From Microbulbifer variabilis (GTDB lineage: Bacteria > Pseudomonadota > Gammaproteobacteria > Pseudomonadales > Cellvibrionaceae), in NCBI RefSeq assembly GCF_023716485.1, contig NZ_CP092418.1, positions 186,001 through 250,000 on the forward strand: a stretch of DNA of 64,000 nucleotides, in the 5' to 3' direction. Position numbers and translations under genes: made by a program. Positions 26,327-35,411 of this stretch are shown piece by piece (positions within the stretch are counted from its first letter, which is position 1; each line of letters begins with the position of its first letter). The notes beneath the pieces are model-generated. The model made no database searches and was not told where the DNA came from. It was given only the letters and a program-made list of their open reading frames with translations.

Positions 26327-27484
26327 ATGTCATTTCCCAGGCCGTCGGGCATTATATCGCAGAAAATTCGAAAAACTGACACTGATAGCAAGGATTCTGC
26401 GCTTTGCGGGCAGGTGCCTTTTCTTCCGGATTTATGCAGTGTCACCGCCCTGGCCGCATTGGTGTTGATGGGGGAATTGCTGGCCCTGGTTCTGGTGCTC
26501 GCCTTGGACGGGCTGCGCGACTTCAGTTGGCAGCGCCTTGGCCTAGTGTCCCTGGTGATTCAGTGGGTGATATTGCCCTGTGCCGCCGTGCTTTGCCGGC
26601 TGCGCCCCTATCTAGCCAAGTTACCCCACAAACATGCCGGCGCTATCAGCTTTATCGCGGTGTTGGGCGTGCTTGGATTAGTAATGGGGGTTCAGCGCTA
26701 TGTGCGTGCTCTATTGCTGCAGGCGGATTTCGATTGGTGGGGACTGGCTAGTGATTGTCTCCTTGGGGCTATCTGCGCCGGGGTGGTATTGCGCTACGCC
26801 TATTTACAACAGCAGTTATACAACCAGCAACAGGCGGAACTGGGCGCGCGTATCGAGGCGTTGCAGTCGCGTATACGACCGCACTTTTTGTTTAACAGCA
26901 TGAATAGCCTGGCCAGCCTGATCGCGGTAGACCCAGATCGCGCTGAGCGTTTGGTGGAAGATTTGTGCGTGTTGTTTCGGGCCAGCCTCGCCGACCCAAA
27001 GCTAGTGCCGCTGTCGCAGGAAATACAATTGTCCCAACGTTATCTGGAGATTGAGGCTCTGCGCCTGGGCGAGCGTTTGCAGCAGCAATGGCAGCAGCAG
27101 GGTACTTTGGAGGATATACAAGTACCCAGCATGTTGTTGCAACCATTGCTTGAGAATGCCGTTTTACACGGTGTGGCACAGCGGCGTGAGGGCGGCACAA
27201 TTACTGTGGCCGTGAAAACTGGAGGCGGTGTTCTGTACATTGATATTGAAAACCCACTTCCGGCAGAAACTGTGCATTTCACCAGGGAAAGCAACGGGAT
27301 GGCAGTGGAGAATATTCGCCAGCGCCTTGCCGCCTATTACGGTGATCGCTTCAAGTTTACCGCCGGTCGGGTGGGGGACCACTACCGAGTGCAGCTACAA
27401 CTACCCTTGTTTCCCCGGGAGGTGGTTCAGCGTGAAACAAAACCGACCATAAATTCCAGTAGAGATACTGAGGTGATGGAGTGA
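26327..27484 (+). CDS. algZ: AlgZ/FimS-type sensor histidine kinase
   Basis: A 385-aa LytS/YehU-type kinase. Four or so membrane helices occupy about residues 35-160, followed by a coiled linker (QQLYNQQQAELGARIEALQSR). The His-kinase motif is RPHFLFNSMNSLASL; an N-box LLQPLLENAVLHGV and a weak ATP lid follow. In Pseudomonas, AlgZ (FimS) with AlgR controls twitching, alginate and virulence genes. The ATG at 26327 is preferred; the open frame continues to 26276, which would approach the argH start. It overlaps algR by 4 bases. Confidence 0.88.
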   Translation: MSFPRPSGIISQKIRKTDTDSKDSALCGQVPFLPDLCSVTALAALVLMGELLALVLVLALDGLRDFSWQRLGLVSLVIQWVILPCAAVLCRLRPYLAKLPHKHAGAISFIAVLGVLGLVMGVQRYVRALLLQADFDWWGLASDCLLGAICAGVVLRYAYLQQQLYNQQQAELGARIEALQSRIRPHFLFNSMNSLASLIAVDPDRAERLVEDLCVLFRASLADPKLVPLSQEIQLSQRYLEIEALRLGERLQQQWQQQGTLEDIQVPSMLLQPLLENAVLHGVAQRREGGTITVAVKTGGGVLYIDIENPLPAETVHFTRESNGMAVENIRQRLAAYYGDRFKFTAGRVGDHYRVQLQLPLFPREVVQRETKPTINSSRDTEVME

Positions 27485-28221
27485 CCCAGTTGCGAGTCCT
27501 GATTGTCGATGATGAACCCCTGGCCCGCGCGCGGCTGCAGCGGCAGTTGTCTACAATCGAAAATTGTATTCCTGTTGGTGAGGCGGCAGATATTGAATCC
27601 GCGTTGATGCAGGTGCAGATACTGGACCCAGATCTGGTCTTGCTCGACATAGAAATGCCCGGCGGCAGCGGCTTGGAATTGGCCCAGCAGCTTTCCACCC
27701 GCGAGTGCCCACCCGCGATAATTTTTTGCACCGCCCACGATGAGTTCGCCCTGCCGGCCTTCGCCACCGCCGCGGTGGGTTATCTACTCAAGCCTGTCAG
27801 CGTGGAGCAGCTGCGCCAAGCGCTGGCAAAGGTGCAGTGCCTCAATAAACCCCAACAAAAACTTGTTAGTGGTGACGAAAAGGATCGCGGTCGCAGCCGT
27901 ATCAAAGCGGTGAGCCGTATGGGGGTCGAGCTATTGGAAGTGGACAGCATTCGTTGTTTGGTTGCCGACAGCAAATATGTGGTGGCCCATCACCCTGCCG
28001 GTGAGACGATTCTTGATGAGTCATTAAAAGAGTTGGAGAGCGAATTTGCCGAGCGCTTTGTTCGAGTGCACCGCAGTGCACTGGTGGCTGTAGCATTTAT
28101 TACAGGCTTACGCAGAGACGGAGCGAATTATCGGGTGGAGCTGGAAGGGGTAACACAAGCCCCAATGGTAAGCCGGCGTATGCTGTCTTCGGTAAAAAAC
28201 CTGATCACGGAGATTTGCTAG
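27481..28221 (+). CDS. algR: AlgR-type LytTR response regulator
   Basis: A 246-aa protein with a receiver domain (phosphoacceptor D56 in LVLLDIEMPGG; switch Lys in GYLLKPVSVEQL) and a LytTR DNA-binding domain (about 145-245, VGELLEVD-like start and FVRVHRSALVAVAFI). The GTG start lies inside the algZ stop (GTGA overlap), which indicates coupled translation. The converging LysE gene ends 3 bp away. In Pseudomonas the hem genes follow algR, but here they do not. Confidence 0.9.
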   Translation: MTQLRVLIVDDEPLARARLQRQLSTIENCIPVGEAADIESALMQVQILDPDLVLLDIEMPGGSGLELAQQLSTRECPPAIIFCTAHDEFALPAFATAAVGYLLKPVSVEQLRQALAKVQCLNKPQQKLVSGDEKDRGRSRIKAVSRMGVELLEVDSIRCLVADSKYVVAHHPAGETILDESLKELESEFAERFVRVHRSALVAVAFITGLRRDGANYRVELEGVTQAPMVSRRMLSSVKNLITEIC

Positions 28222-28224
28222 TAG

Positions 28225-28833
28225 TTAAGCCATTCCGCGAAGGAACACGATTAGCACAGCTGCTACCATCAGAAGGGCAAAGCAAACTCTGATTATTCGT
28301 GCTTGTTTAGGTTTATGAAAAACCGGTCGCAAACTTCCTCCCAAACATAGCCAGATAAAATCGACCACAGCCGCGACTATCAAACAGACCATTCCAGTAG
28401 CAATGTAACTTAGGTTGCTTTCTTCAATTGGCAGTAAAAATTGGGAAAAGATGGCAAAGAAGGCGGCATAAGCTTTGGGGTTGAGTAGATTAAAAATAAA
28501 CCCATCCAACAGTGATGGCGCTTGAGTTTCCGCTGATGGGTTTTTCTCCATTACCGGGGCTGTGGCAATTTTTATGGCGATATAGCCAATATACAAAGCC
28601 CCGCAAAGTTGTACGGCAAAGCGTGCCTCGGGCCAGGTTGCCAGCAGGGCCGCTATCCCGGCGGTTGCGCCCATAATTGCAACGCTTAGCCCCAGTAGGA
28701 TACCGATAAGAAAATGGCTACTTTTCCTGATCCCAAAAGTTGCCCCAGAAGCGGCCAGCGCAAGTGGTGCGGGACCGGGGGAGCCAAGTAGCAGAGCTGT
28801 TGCCGCAACAAGGGAAAAAAATGCTTCCAACAT
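28225..28833 (-). CDS. LysE/RhtB family amino-acid exporter
   Basis: A 202-aa inner-membrane protein with about six hydrophobic helices. The family N-terminus AATALLLGSPGPAPLALAASGA and the internal FNLLNPKAYAAFFAIFSQFL fit LysE-type translocators, which export amino acids or homoserine lactones. The substrate cannot be told. It starts 11 bp after the stop of the short-chain dehydrogenase on the same strand, probably one transcript. Confidence 0.88.
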   Translation of the reverse strand: MLEAFFSLVAATALLLGSPGPAPLALAASGATFGIRKSSHFLIGILLGLSVAIMGATAGIAALLATWPEARFAVQLCGALYIGYIAIKIATAPVMEKNPSAETQAPSLLDGFIFNLLNPKAYAAFFAIFSQFLLPIEESNLSYIATGMVCLIVAAVVDFIWLCLGGSLRPVFHKPKQARIIRVCFALLMVAAVLIVFLRGMA

Positions 28834-28844
28834 ATATTCTTATC

Positions 28845-29594
28845 TTATTTTCCACCTGCGACATCAATAAATGAGCCGGTTGTAAAGGTTGATTCGTCAC
28901 TGAGAAGCCAGGCCACTGCCTTAGCCACTTCTTCGGCTTGCCCGCCACGTTTGAGTGGAATTGCAGATTTTACTCGCTCAATTCTATCTGGTTCGCCGCC
29001 ATCAGCATGCATTTCCGTGTAAATAAAACCCGGCCTTACACCGTTCACTCGAATCCCCTCACCGGCGACTTCTTGGCTGAGTCCGATGGTTAGAGTATCT
29101 ACAGCACCTTTGCTAGCCGCGTAATCGATATATTCGTTAGGTGACCCTGAACGGCTGGCGGCGGATGAGATATTGACAATAGTTCCTCCGCTGCCCCCGC
29201 TTTTTGTTGACATCCTTTTAATCGCCTCGCGACAGCAGAGCAATGTACCGGTGATATTGGTCCGAAGAATCTCGTTGATACGCTGAGAATCCATTAATTC
29301 AACACGCATCTGCGGTTTAATGACTGCGGCATTGTTTACCAAGCTGTTAATCGGGCCGAGATTTTGATCAACCTTTTCGAATAGACGGACAATCTCATCT
29401 TCTGAAGTGATATCGGCACGTGCCGCTATTGCAGTAACGCCCAAAGATTGAAGTTCATTTACTAGGTCTTCCGCTTGCTTCCTTCGTTCCCGATGGCTGA
29501 TGGCAATCTGATATCCACGTTGAGCCAGTAGTTTTGCTGTGGCGGCACCGATTCCCCGGCTGCCTCCGGTTATCAAGGCAACTTTATTTTTCAT
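28845..29594 (-). CDS. Short-chain dehydrogenase/reductase (SDR)
   Basis: A 249-aa classical SDR. Cofactor motif TGGSRGIG is near residues 9-16, NNAA lies in LVNNAAVIKP, and the catalytic Ser, Tyr and Lys are in NISSAASRSGS and YIDYAASKG. The C-terminus TTGSFIDVAGGK is typical of FabG-like oxidoreductases. MKNKVALITGG is the chosen start; the longer frame upstream to 29663 is not conserved. The natural substrate is unknown. It is paired with the LysE-type exporter. Confidence 0.9.
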   Translation of the reverse strand: MKNKVALITGGSRGIGAATAKLLAQRGYQIAISHRERRKQAEDLVNELQSLGVTAIAARADITSEDEIVRLFEKVDQNLGPINSLVNNAAVIKPQMRVELMDSQRINEILRTNITGTLLCCREAIKRMSTKSGGSGGTIVNISSAASRSGSPNEYIDYAASKGAVDTLTIGLSQEVAGEGIRVNGVRPGFIYTEMHADGGEPDRIERVKSAIPLKRGGQAEEVAKAVAWLLSDESTFTTGSFIDVAGGK

Positions 29595-29773
29595 TTCTAT
29601 GGCCGCGATGAAGTGAGTAATTCGGTGAGGGGAGGAGAAGGGTAAGGAAATATTGTTCCCCAAGTCAAATAGTAGGTTGGGGCCCTGAGTATCTTGGAAT
29701 AAAGCAGCTCGTAAATTATTGAGCGCAGCTTGCTGTGGACTTATCGGGAAATTAAAAGCGGTTTTTTCAGATG

Positions 29774-29821
29774 AGAACCGTTTACAGGTGTTAGGGCGTT
29801 GATTTTTCTGTAAACGGTTCT
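29774..29821. repeat. Perfect 14-bp inverted repeat with 20-base loop after pilU
   Basis: AGAACCGTTTACAG (29774-29787) and its exact complement CTGTAAACGGTTCT (29808-29821) flank a 20-base loop. It lies 20 bp beyond the pilU stop. A T-tract follows neither arm cleanly, so a plain terminator is uncertain. Apart from this dyad, the stretch 29595-29841 shows nothing recognisable. Confidence 0.8.
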
Positions 29822-29841
29822 TGGATAGCTAAGTAGCAACC

Positions 29842-30993
29842 TTAGTAAAGTTGCGGCCCACCATCGCCGTACTCAGAGTCATTTTGTAGACTCAACTCAC
29901 CGGCAGCGCTGTTTAAATACTCCGCATCGGATTCAGACTTAAGCTTGATCATCAGGCGCAAGTCGTTGGCGGAGTCGGCGTGGGCGAGGGCATCCTCGTA
30001 AGTAATTTCGCCGCGATCGTAGAGTTCATACAGCGCCTGGTCGAAGGTCTGCATGCCCTGTTCGCCGGAGCGTTTCATCAACTCCTTCATCTTGTGCACC
30101 TGGCCTTTGCGCACCAGGTCTGACATCAACGGCGTGTTGATCATAATTTCCAGACAGGCGCGGCGGCCATCGCCATCCGGTGTTGGTACCAGCTGCTGGG
30201 CAACCATGGCCTTAAGGTTCAGGGACAGATCCATAAACAGCTGTTGGTGACGGTCTGCAGGGAAGAAGTGAATGATCCGGTCGAGGGCTTGGTTGGCATT
30301 GTTGGCGTGCAGTGTACACAGGCACAGGTGACCAGTTTCGGCGAAAGCAATGGCGTGCTCCATCGTTTCGCGGGAGCGCACCTCACCAATCAGGATGACA
30401 TCTGGCGCTTGACGCAGAGTGTTCTTCAAGGCGATTTCGAAGGAGTCGGTATCCAGACCCACTTCGCGCTGGGTCACAATACAGCCGCGGTGCTGGTGGA
30501 TAAATTCGATCGGGTCCTCAATGGTGATGATATGACCCTTGGTGTTCTCATTGCGGTGGCCGATCATCGAGGCCAGGGAGGTGGACTTACCGGTACCGGT
30601 GGCACCTACAAAAATAATCAGCCCGCGCTTGGTCATGGCCAGATCTTTGAGTACATCCGGCAGGCCGAGGCCGTCAATGGTGGGGATTTTTGTTTCAATG
30701 CGTCGCAGCACCATACCCACCAAGTTGCGCTGGAAGAAAGCCGACACCCGGAAACGGCCCACGTTGCGTACCGCAATGGCGAAGTTTAATTCCTTCTTCT
30801 CGGCGAACTCACGGCGCTGTTTCTCATTCATGGTGCCCACTACTAGCTCGCGGGCTTTTTCTGGGGTGAGGGCACTGCTACTGCAAGGCACCACGCGGCC
30901 GTGCAGTTTAATGGAAGGCGGTACGCCGGCGGTGATAAACAGATCCGATGCACCTTTCTCTACTACCAGCTGTAGGAGTCTTTCTATATCCAT
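29842..30993 (-). CDS. pilU: Type IV pilus retraction ATPase accessory PilU
   Basis: A 383-aa hexameric motor ATPase homologous to PilT. Walker A GATGTGKST is near residue 132, the His-box region is HLCLCTLHANNANQALDR, and the Asp-box segment is APDVILIGEVRSRETM. The longer C-terminal tail ending GDGGPQLY separates PilU from PilT. PilU works with PilT to retract pili. It is downstream of pilT on the same strand after 47 bp. Confidence 0.95.
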   Translation of the reverse strand: MDIERLLQLVVEKGASDLFITAGVPPSIKLHGRVVPCSSSALTPEKARELVVGTMNEKQRREFAEKKELNFAIAVRNVGRFRVSAFFQRNLVGMVLRRIETKIPTIDGLGLPDVLKDLAMTKRGLIIFVGATGTGKSTSLASMIGHRNENTKGHIITIEDPIEFIHQHRGCIVTQREVGLDTDSFEIALKNTLRQAPDVILIGEVRSRETMEHAIAFAETGHLCLCTLHANNANQALDRIIHFFPADRHQQLFMDLSLNLKAMVAQQLVPTPDGDGRRACLEIMINTPLMSDLVRKGQVHKMKELMKRSGEQGMQTFDQALYELYDRGEITYEDALAHADSANDLRLMIKLKSESDAEYLNSAAGELSLQNDSEYGDGGPQLY

Positions 30994-31040
30994 GATTGTT
31001 ACCGCGTATTATTTTTTGACTGAAGAGGGGCCGTTAATGC

Positions 31041-32075
31041 TTAGAAGTTTTCTGGCATCTTGGCTTTTTCCCGCGCTACTTCGCGGCTGACGATACGCCG
31101 TGCCACCAGGTCTTCCAGGCACTGGTCCATGGTCTGCATACCAACGCTGGCACCAGTCTGGATGGCGGAGTACATCTGCGCGATTTTGTCTTCGCGGATC
31201 AAGTTGCGGATTGCGGGAGTGCCGCGCATGATCTCGTGGGCAGCGACACGGCCACCGCCGTTTTTCTTCAGCAGTGTCTGCGAGATTACCGCTTGCAGGG
31301 ATTCCGATAGCATGGAGCGCACCATGGCTTTTTCCTGTGCCGGGAACACATCCACCACCCTGTCGATAGTCTTGGCGGCGGAGGTGGTATGCAGGGTGCC
31401 GAATACCAAATGGCCGGTTTCCGCTGCGGTTAATGCCAGGCGAATAGTTTCCAGGTCACGCATCTCACCCACCAGAATGATATCCGGGTCTTCACGCAGG
31501 GCCGAGCGCAATGCTTCTGCGAAGCCGTGGGTATCCCTATGCACTTCGCGCTGGTTCACCAGGCATTTTTTGGATTCGTGAACGAATTCGATGGGGTCCT
31601 CAATGGTGAGGATATGCTCGTATTTGTTGTCGTTGATATAGTCCATCATCGCGGCGAGGGTGGTGGACTTACCGGAGCCGGTGGGCCCTGTGACCAAGAC
31701 CAGGCCGCGCGGAGTATCGGAGATTTGTTTGAACACTTGGCCCATGCCCAGATCCTCCATGGTTAAAACCTTGGAGGGAATGGTCCGGAATACGGCACCG
31801 GCACCGCGGTTGTGGTTAAAGGCGTTCACACGAAAGCGGGCTACACCAGGTACCTCGAAAGAGAAGTCGGTCTCGAGAAATTCTTCGTAGTCCTTACGTT
31901 GCTTGTCGTTCATGATCTCGTAGATCAGGCCGTGCACCTGCTTGTGTTCCATGGCCGGCAGGTTGATACGGCGCACGTCGCCATCCACACGGATCATCGG
32001 CGGAAGGCCTGCGGAGAGGTGCAGATCCGAAGCGTTTTGTTTGGCGCTGAAGGCGAGGAGTTCAGTGATATCCAT
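31041..32075 (-). CDS. pilT: Type IV pilus retraction ATPase PilT
   Basis: A 344-aa ATPase that depolymerises pili for twitching motility and DNA uptake. N-terminal MDITELLAFSAKQNASDLHLSAG is typical. Walker A GPTGSGKST is near residue 131, the Asp box is DPDIILVGEMRDLETI, and the His box is HLVFGTLHTTSAAKTIDR. The C-terminus carries the AIRNLIRE(D/G)KIAQ motif. The gene is divergent from yggS and first in the pilT-pilU pair. Confidence 0.97.
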   Translation of the reverse strand: MDITELLAFSAKQNASDLHLSAGLPPMIRVDGDVRRINLPAMEHKQVHGLIYEIMNDKQRKDYEEFLETDFSFEVPGVARFRVNAFNHNRGAGAVFRTIPSKVLTMEDLGMGQVFKQISDTPRGLVLVTGPTGSGKSTTLAAMMDYINDNKYEHILTIEDPIEFVHESKKCLVNQREVHRDTHGFAEALRSALREDPDIILVGEMRDLETIRLALTAAETGHLVFGTLHTTSAAKTIDRVVDVFPAQEKAMVRSMLSESLQAVISQTLLKKNGGGRVAAHEIMRGTPAIRNLIREDKIAQMYSAIQTGASVGMQTMDQCLEDLVARRIVSREVAREKAKMPENF

Positions 32076-32144
32076 ACTGCTACCTTATGGTTCTTGTTTG
32101 GGCTCAGGTAAAATCGCCACTCATTTCGGTAAGGGCCTCAGTAT

Positions 32145-32849
32145 ATGCGCAAAGAGACAATCGTCGAAAACCTGAATGCAGTAGGTGAGCGGATTGTGAC
32201 CTGCTGCAACAACTGCGATCGCGATCCTGCAGAAATTACCTTGCTAGCGGTTTCCAAGACCCGCCCAGCGGAGGATTTGCGTATCGCCTATGCGGCTGGC
32301 CAGCGACACTTTGGCGAAAACTATTTGCAGGAAGCCCTGGAAAAACAGAATGCCCTACAAGATCTGGATATCCACTGGCATTTTATCGGGCCATTGCAGT
32401 CGAATAAGTCTCGCGCGGTAGCCGAGCACTTTGATTGGATGCATACGGTGGATCGTCTAAAGATCGCCCAGCGTCTGTCATCCCAGCGGCCAACAAATTT
32501 GGCTCCCCTCAATATCTGTCTGCAGGTCAATATCGATAATGAGCAGAGCAAGTCTGGCATAGCTCCACAGGATTTGGAGGCACTGGCGCGGGAAGTAGTG
32601 CAATTGCCGGGGCTGCGCCTGCGTGGTTTGATGGCGATCCCCGCGGCGCGACAGACAGTACAGGCGCAACACCAACCTTTTTTAGAGATGGCGCGCCTGC
32701 TGCATTCCCTGCAAGAGTTATTTCCCAACGAGGAGCTGGATACACTTTCCATGGGTATGTCTGCCGATATGGAGGCGGCGATTGCCTGCGGTGCGACCAT
32801 TGTGCGCATCGGCACAGATATTTTTGGCGCGCGCAATTACTCTGAATGA
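32145..32849 (+). CDS. yggS: YggS-family pyridoxal phosphate homeostasis protein
   Basis: A 234-aa alanine-racemase-fold PLP-binding protein without known catalytic activity; the family balances PLP and amino-acid pools. LLAVSKTRP carries the PLP lysine, GENYLQEAL and WHFIGPLQSNK follow, and SMGMSADMEAAIACGATIVRIGTDIFG is the C-terminal signature. It is divergent from pilT. A small membrane gene, not proC, comes next; proC is found further on. Confidence 0.95.
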   Translation: MRKETIVENLNAVGERIVTCCNNCDRDPAEITLLAVSKTRPAEDLRIAYAAGQRHFGENYLQEALEKQNALQDLDIHWHFIGPLQSNKSRAVAEHFDWMHTVDRLKIAQRLSSQRPTNLAPLNICLQVNIDNEQSKSGIAPQDLEALAREVVQLPGLRLRGLMAIPAARQTVQAQHQPFLEMARLLHSLQELFPNEELDTLSMGMSADMEAAIACGATIVRIGTDIFGARNYSE

Positions 32850-32921
32850 AAGATCCTATTTTTATCCGAGCGCTTGCCCTAAGTTCTAGGGCTGAGTTCG
32901 TGGGGAAAGTGTAAGAGACCA

Positions 32922-33206
32922 ATGAAACGCTCAGGGACTCTCGAAGTGATATTGCTGGGGTTGACGCTATGCGCAGTGATTTCCCTGTCTATGGCGCACA
33001 CCCTGCTGGTGACCTGGATGGCCTTGGAATGGCTGGCTTTTCTTTGCCTGCTTTCCTTTGCGCTACCTAAGGTCACACTGATCACTAATTTCTTAGACCG
33101 CACCGTCTCCCAGGCCCTGTGGCCTGAGAGCCGGCACTGGTTGTGGATACTTGCCATAGCGCTCAACCTGATCGCTGTTGTGGAAACATTGAGTTTAAGG
33201 CCTTAA
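32922..33206 (+). CDS. Small membrane protein of unknown function
   Basis: A 94-aa protein with two strong hydrophobic segments (about 8-25 and 28-46) and a third near the C-terminus (about 72-88). It has no motif that I recognise. It follows yggS by 72 bp and is closed by a good terminator, which supports expression. It may be a lineage-specific inner-membrane protein. Confidence 0.6.
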   Translation: MKRSGTLEVILLGLTLCAVISLSMAHTLLVTWMALEWLAFLCLLSFALPKVTLITNFLDRTVSQALWPESRHWLWILAIALNLIAVVETLSLRP

Positions 33207-33211
33207 AAACT

Positions 33212-33236
33212 AAACGGCCCACTGGGCCGTTTATTA
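33212..33236. terminator. Bidirectional terminator between small membrane gene and S9 peptidase
   Basis: AAACGGCCC-ACT-GGGCCGTTT with a T-rich right side and an A-rich left side, placed between converging genes. Confidence 0.85.
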
Positions 33237-33265
33237 AGCATTACGATTTAGAAGAGCCTTTGTCA

Positions 33266-35269
33266 CTATTCAACTAAAGTCAGTTTTTCCTTCTGTGTTT
33301 CGTCGAGCAAGTGTTCGGCAAAAAACAGCGCGGTAGCCTGGGTGAAGACATCATTGTTTTCCTTTTTACGGTAGCCGTGCCCCTCATTTAACGCATTCAT
33401 GTACCAAACCTGGTTACCGCTTGCTCGCAGTGCCGTCACGATCTGTTCCGCTTCTGTGACGGGGACGCGGGGGTCGTTTTGTCCCTGCACCACAAACATG
33501 GGGACCTGGATTTTCTCCACATGGTTGTTAGGGCTGATACCTTCCAGGAATTCGCGCATTTGCGGATCGCGTTCGTCACCGTATTCCACACGGCGCAGGT
33601 CCCGGCGATAACTCTTGGTATTGGTGAGAAAGGTGACAAAATTGGAGATGCCGACAATATCCACAGCTGCTTTTAAACGATCCGAATAGTGAACGCTGCT
33701 GGCCAGTACCATATAGCCGCCGTAGCTACCCCCGAAGACGGCAACCCGCTTGGCATCCAGGTCCGGCTGGGTGGCGATCCAGTCCAATAGCGCGCCAATA
33801 TCTTTCACCGAATCTTCACGCTTGTAGCCGTTGTCCATGGCCAGGTAACTTTTTCCGTAGCCGGCGGAGCCGCGCACATTAGGGGCGATCACTGCAGCCC
33901 CCAATTTCTTCAACCACAGTTGGTATTTGCTGGAAAACAGTGGGCGGTACTGGCCTTCGGGGCCGCCGTGAATGGAAATAATGACCGGCACAGGCGCCTT
34001 TATATCGCGTGGTTTGTAGACGAAGGCGGGAATCTTGCGTGGCTCTCCATCTACTTTATCGAAAGTGGGGTAGTGCACCAGCTTGGGCTCGATAAATTGT
34101 TCGGTATCCAGGCCGCCCACTTCACTAAATGTCCAGCGGTTCAGATCGCCACTGGATAGGGGGCGCCGGCCCAGATCCAAAACAAAGGTATCGGTGGGGG
34201 TTTTGGGGGTGTTCAGTGATAACGCTAACTTGTCTCCGCTGGGGTTGAACTCGATATCGCCGATTACACCAATAGGTAGTGTGTCGACTTTGCGGTAGCG
34301 ATCATTGCGCGGGTCGTACAGGTACAGTGCCGACATGCCGTTCTCGTTGGACACGAAAGCACCGCGGCGGCCGTCCTCACTAAGGACAAAGCTGCTGATA
34401 TCCCAGGGAATACCGGCACTAATAATTTTCTCATCGCCGCTGGCGAGATCTTTGCGGATCAGTTGGGTGAACTCGCCATTTTTATCGCTAACCAGGTATA
34501 TGGAGCGGTCGTCGTAGCTAAAGCCAGCGGGAAAGTTGCGAGAGTCTTTTTCATCATCACCGGAGAGCAATGTTATTTCGCCGCTGTCCAGGTCCAACAG
34601 GTGAACTTTAGAGCGGGTGGAAGAAACATATTGCAGAATCAGTAGCTGGCTGCCGGATTGAGAGAAGTCACTGGGGCCCCACCAGCTGCCATCCTCCGAT
34701 TTTAGTATCAAACGATCTTCATTTTTCTTGTCGCCAATCGTAGTCAGCCAGATATCGTTGGCCCTACCATCGCGGCGGGTGCTTTGGTAAGCCAGGGCCG
34801 AGCCCTGCTTATTCCAAAGAATGGCACCATTGCGAGATTTGCCATCGCTGAGCATCTTGCTCTTACCGTTGGCACTGTCAAATAGGAAAATCTGCGCATA
34901 TTCGTTGCCGCCGGCGTCCATGGTGTAGGCCAGCTGTCGGTGCTGGGGGCGGGTAAGTACTTCCCCAATGGGTTCGTCAAAAAAAGTCAGCTGGCGGCGG
35001 GCTCCTCCAGCGCGCTCTACCTTGTGCAGCTGGTTTACCTCGCCAAAGCGGGTACTGATATACATACCGCTGCCTTCCATATCCCAGCCGCGAAAACTGG
35101 CTGAGCGCACATTCTGGTAGCGGTCGAGCTCTTCCACCAGGCTCGCTGGGATTGGGGGAATGTCCTGTAACTGCAGCTGGCCATTGTTCTCGGTGCGGGT
35201 CTCCACTCCATGGGCAACAGCAGCCGCGCTGAGCATTGCGGCGGTCACCAAATAGCGCCATTTCAACAT
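33266..35269 (-). CDS. Secreted S9-family prolyl oligopeptidase-like peptidase
   Basis: A 667-aa protein. A signal peptide (about 1-21) is followed by a beta-propeller-type domain with repeated blade-like segments, and then an alpha/beta hydrolase catalytic domain. The catalytic residues appear in FGGSYGGYMV (Ser), QGQNDPRVPVTEAEQ (Asp) and NEGHGY (His). Relatives are dipeptidyl or acylaminoacyl peptidases that act outside the cytoplasm. The ATG at 35269 has AAGGAG 6 bases upstream; the longer open frame to 35692 reads antisense through proC and is rejected. Confidence 0.9.
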   Translation of the reverse strand: MLKWRYLVTAAMLSAAAVAHGVETRTENNGQLQLQDIPPIPASLVEELDRYQNVRSASFRGWDMEGSGMYISTRFGEVNQLHKVERAGGARRQLTFFDEPIGEVLTRPQHRQLAYTMDAGGNEYAQIFLFDSANGKSKMLSDGKSRNGAILWNKQGSALAYQSTRRDGRANDIWLTTIGDKKNEDRLILKSEDGSWWGPSDFSQSGSQLLILQYVSSTRSKVHLLDLDSGEITLLSGDDEKDSRNFPAGFSYDDRSIYLVSDKNGEFTQLIRKDLASGDEKIISAGIPWDISSFVLSEDGRRGAFVSNENGMSALYLYDPRNDRYRKVDTLPIGVIGDIEFNPSGDKLALSLNTPKTPTDTFVLDLGRRPLSSGDLNRWTFSEVGGLDTEQFIEPKLVHYPTFDKVDGEPRKIPAFVYKPRDIKAPVPVIISIHGGPEGQYRPLFSSKYQLWLKKLGAAVIAPNVRGSAGYGKSYLAMDNGYKREDSVKDIGALLDWIATQPDLDAKRVAVFGGSYGGYMVLASSVHYSDRLKAAVDIVGISNFVTFLTNTKSYRRDLRRVEYGDERDPQMREFLEGISPNNHVEKIQVPMFVVQGQNDPRVPVTEAEQIVTALRASGNQVWYMNALNEGHGYRKKENNDVFTQATALFFAEHLLDETQKEKLTLVE

Positions 35270-35411
35270 TGTGTTCTCCTTGGCTAGCGCGCTCGGGCGC
35301 GCTTCTCTTGTTATTGGAATTGAGCGACCACATATTATCGGAATCCCTGCGGGGTATAACAGCCAGTAAAACTCACAGAGAATGAGGCGAATGCTCGCCG
35401 AGGTAACCCAA

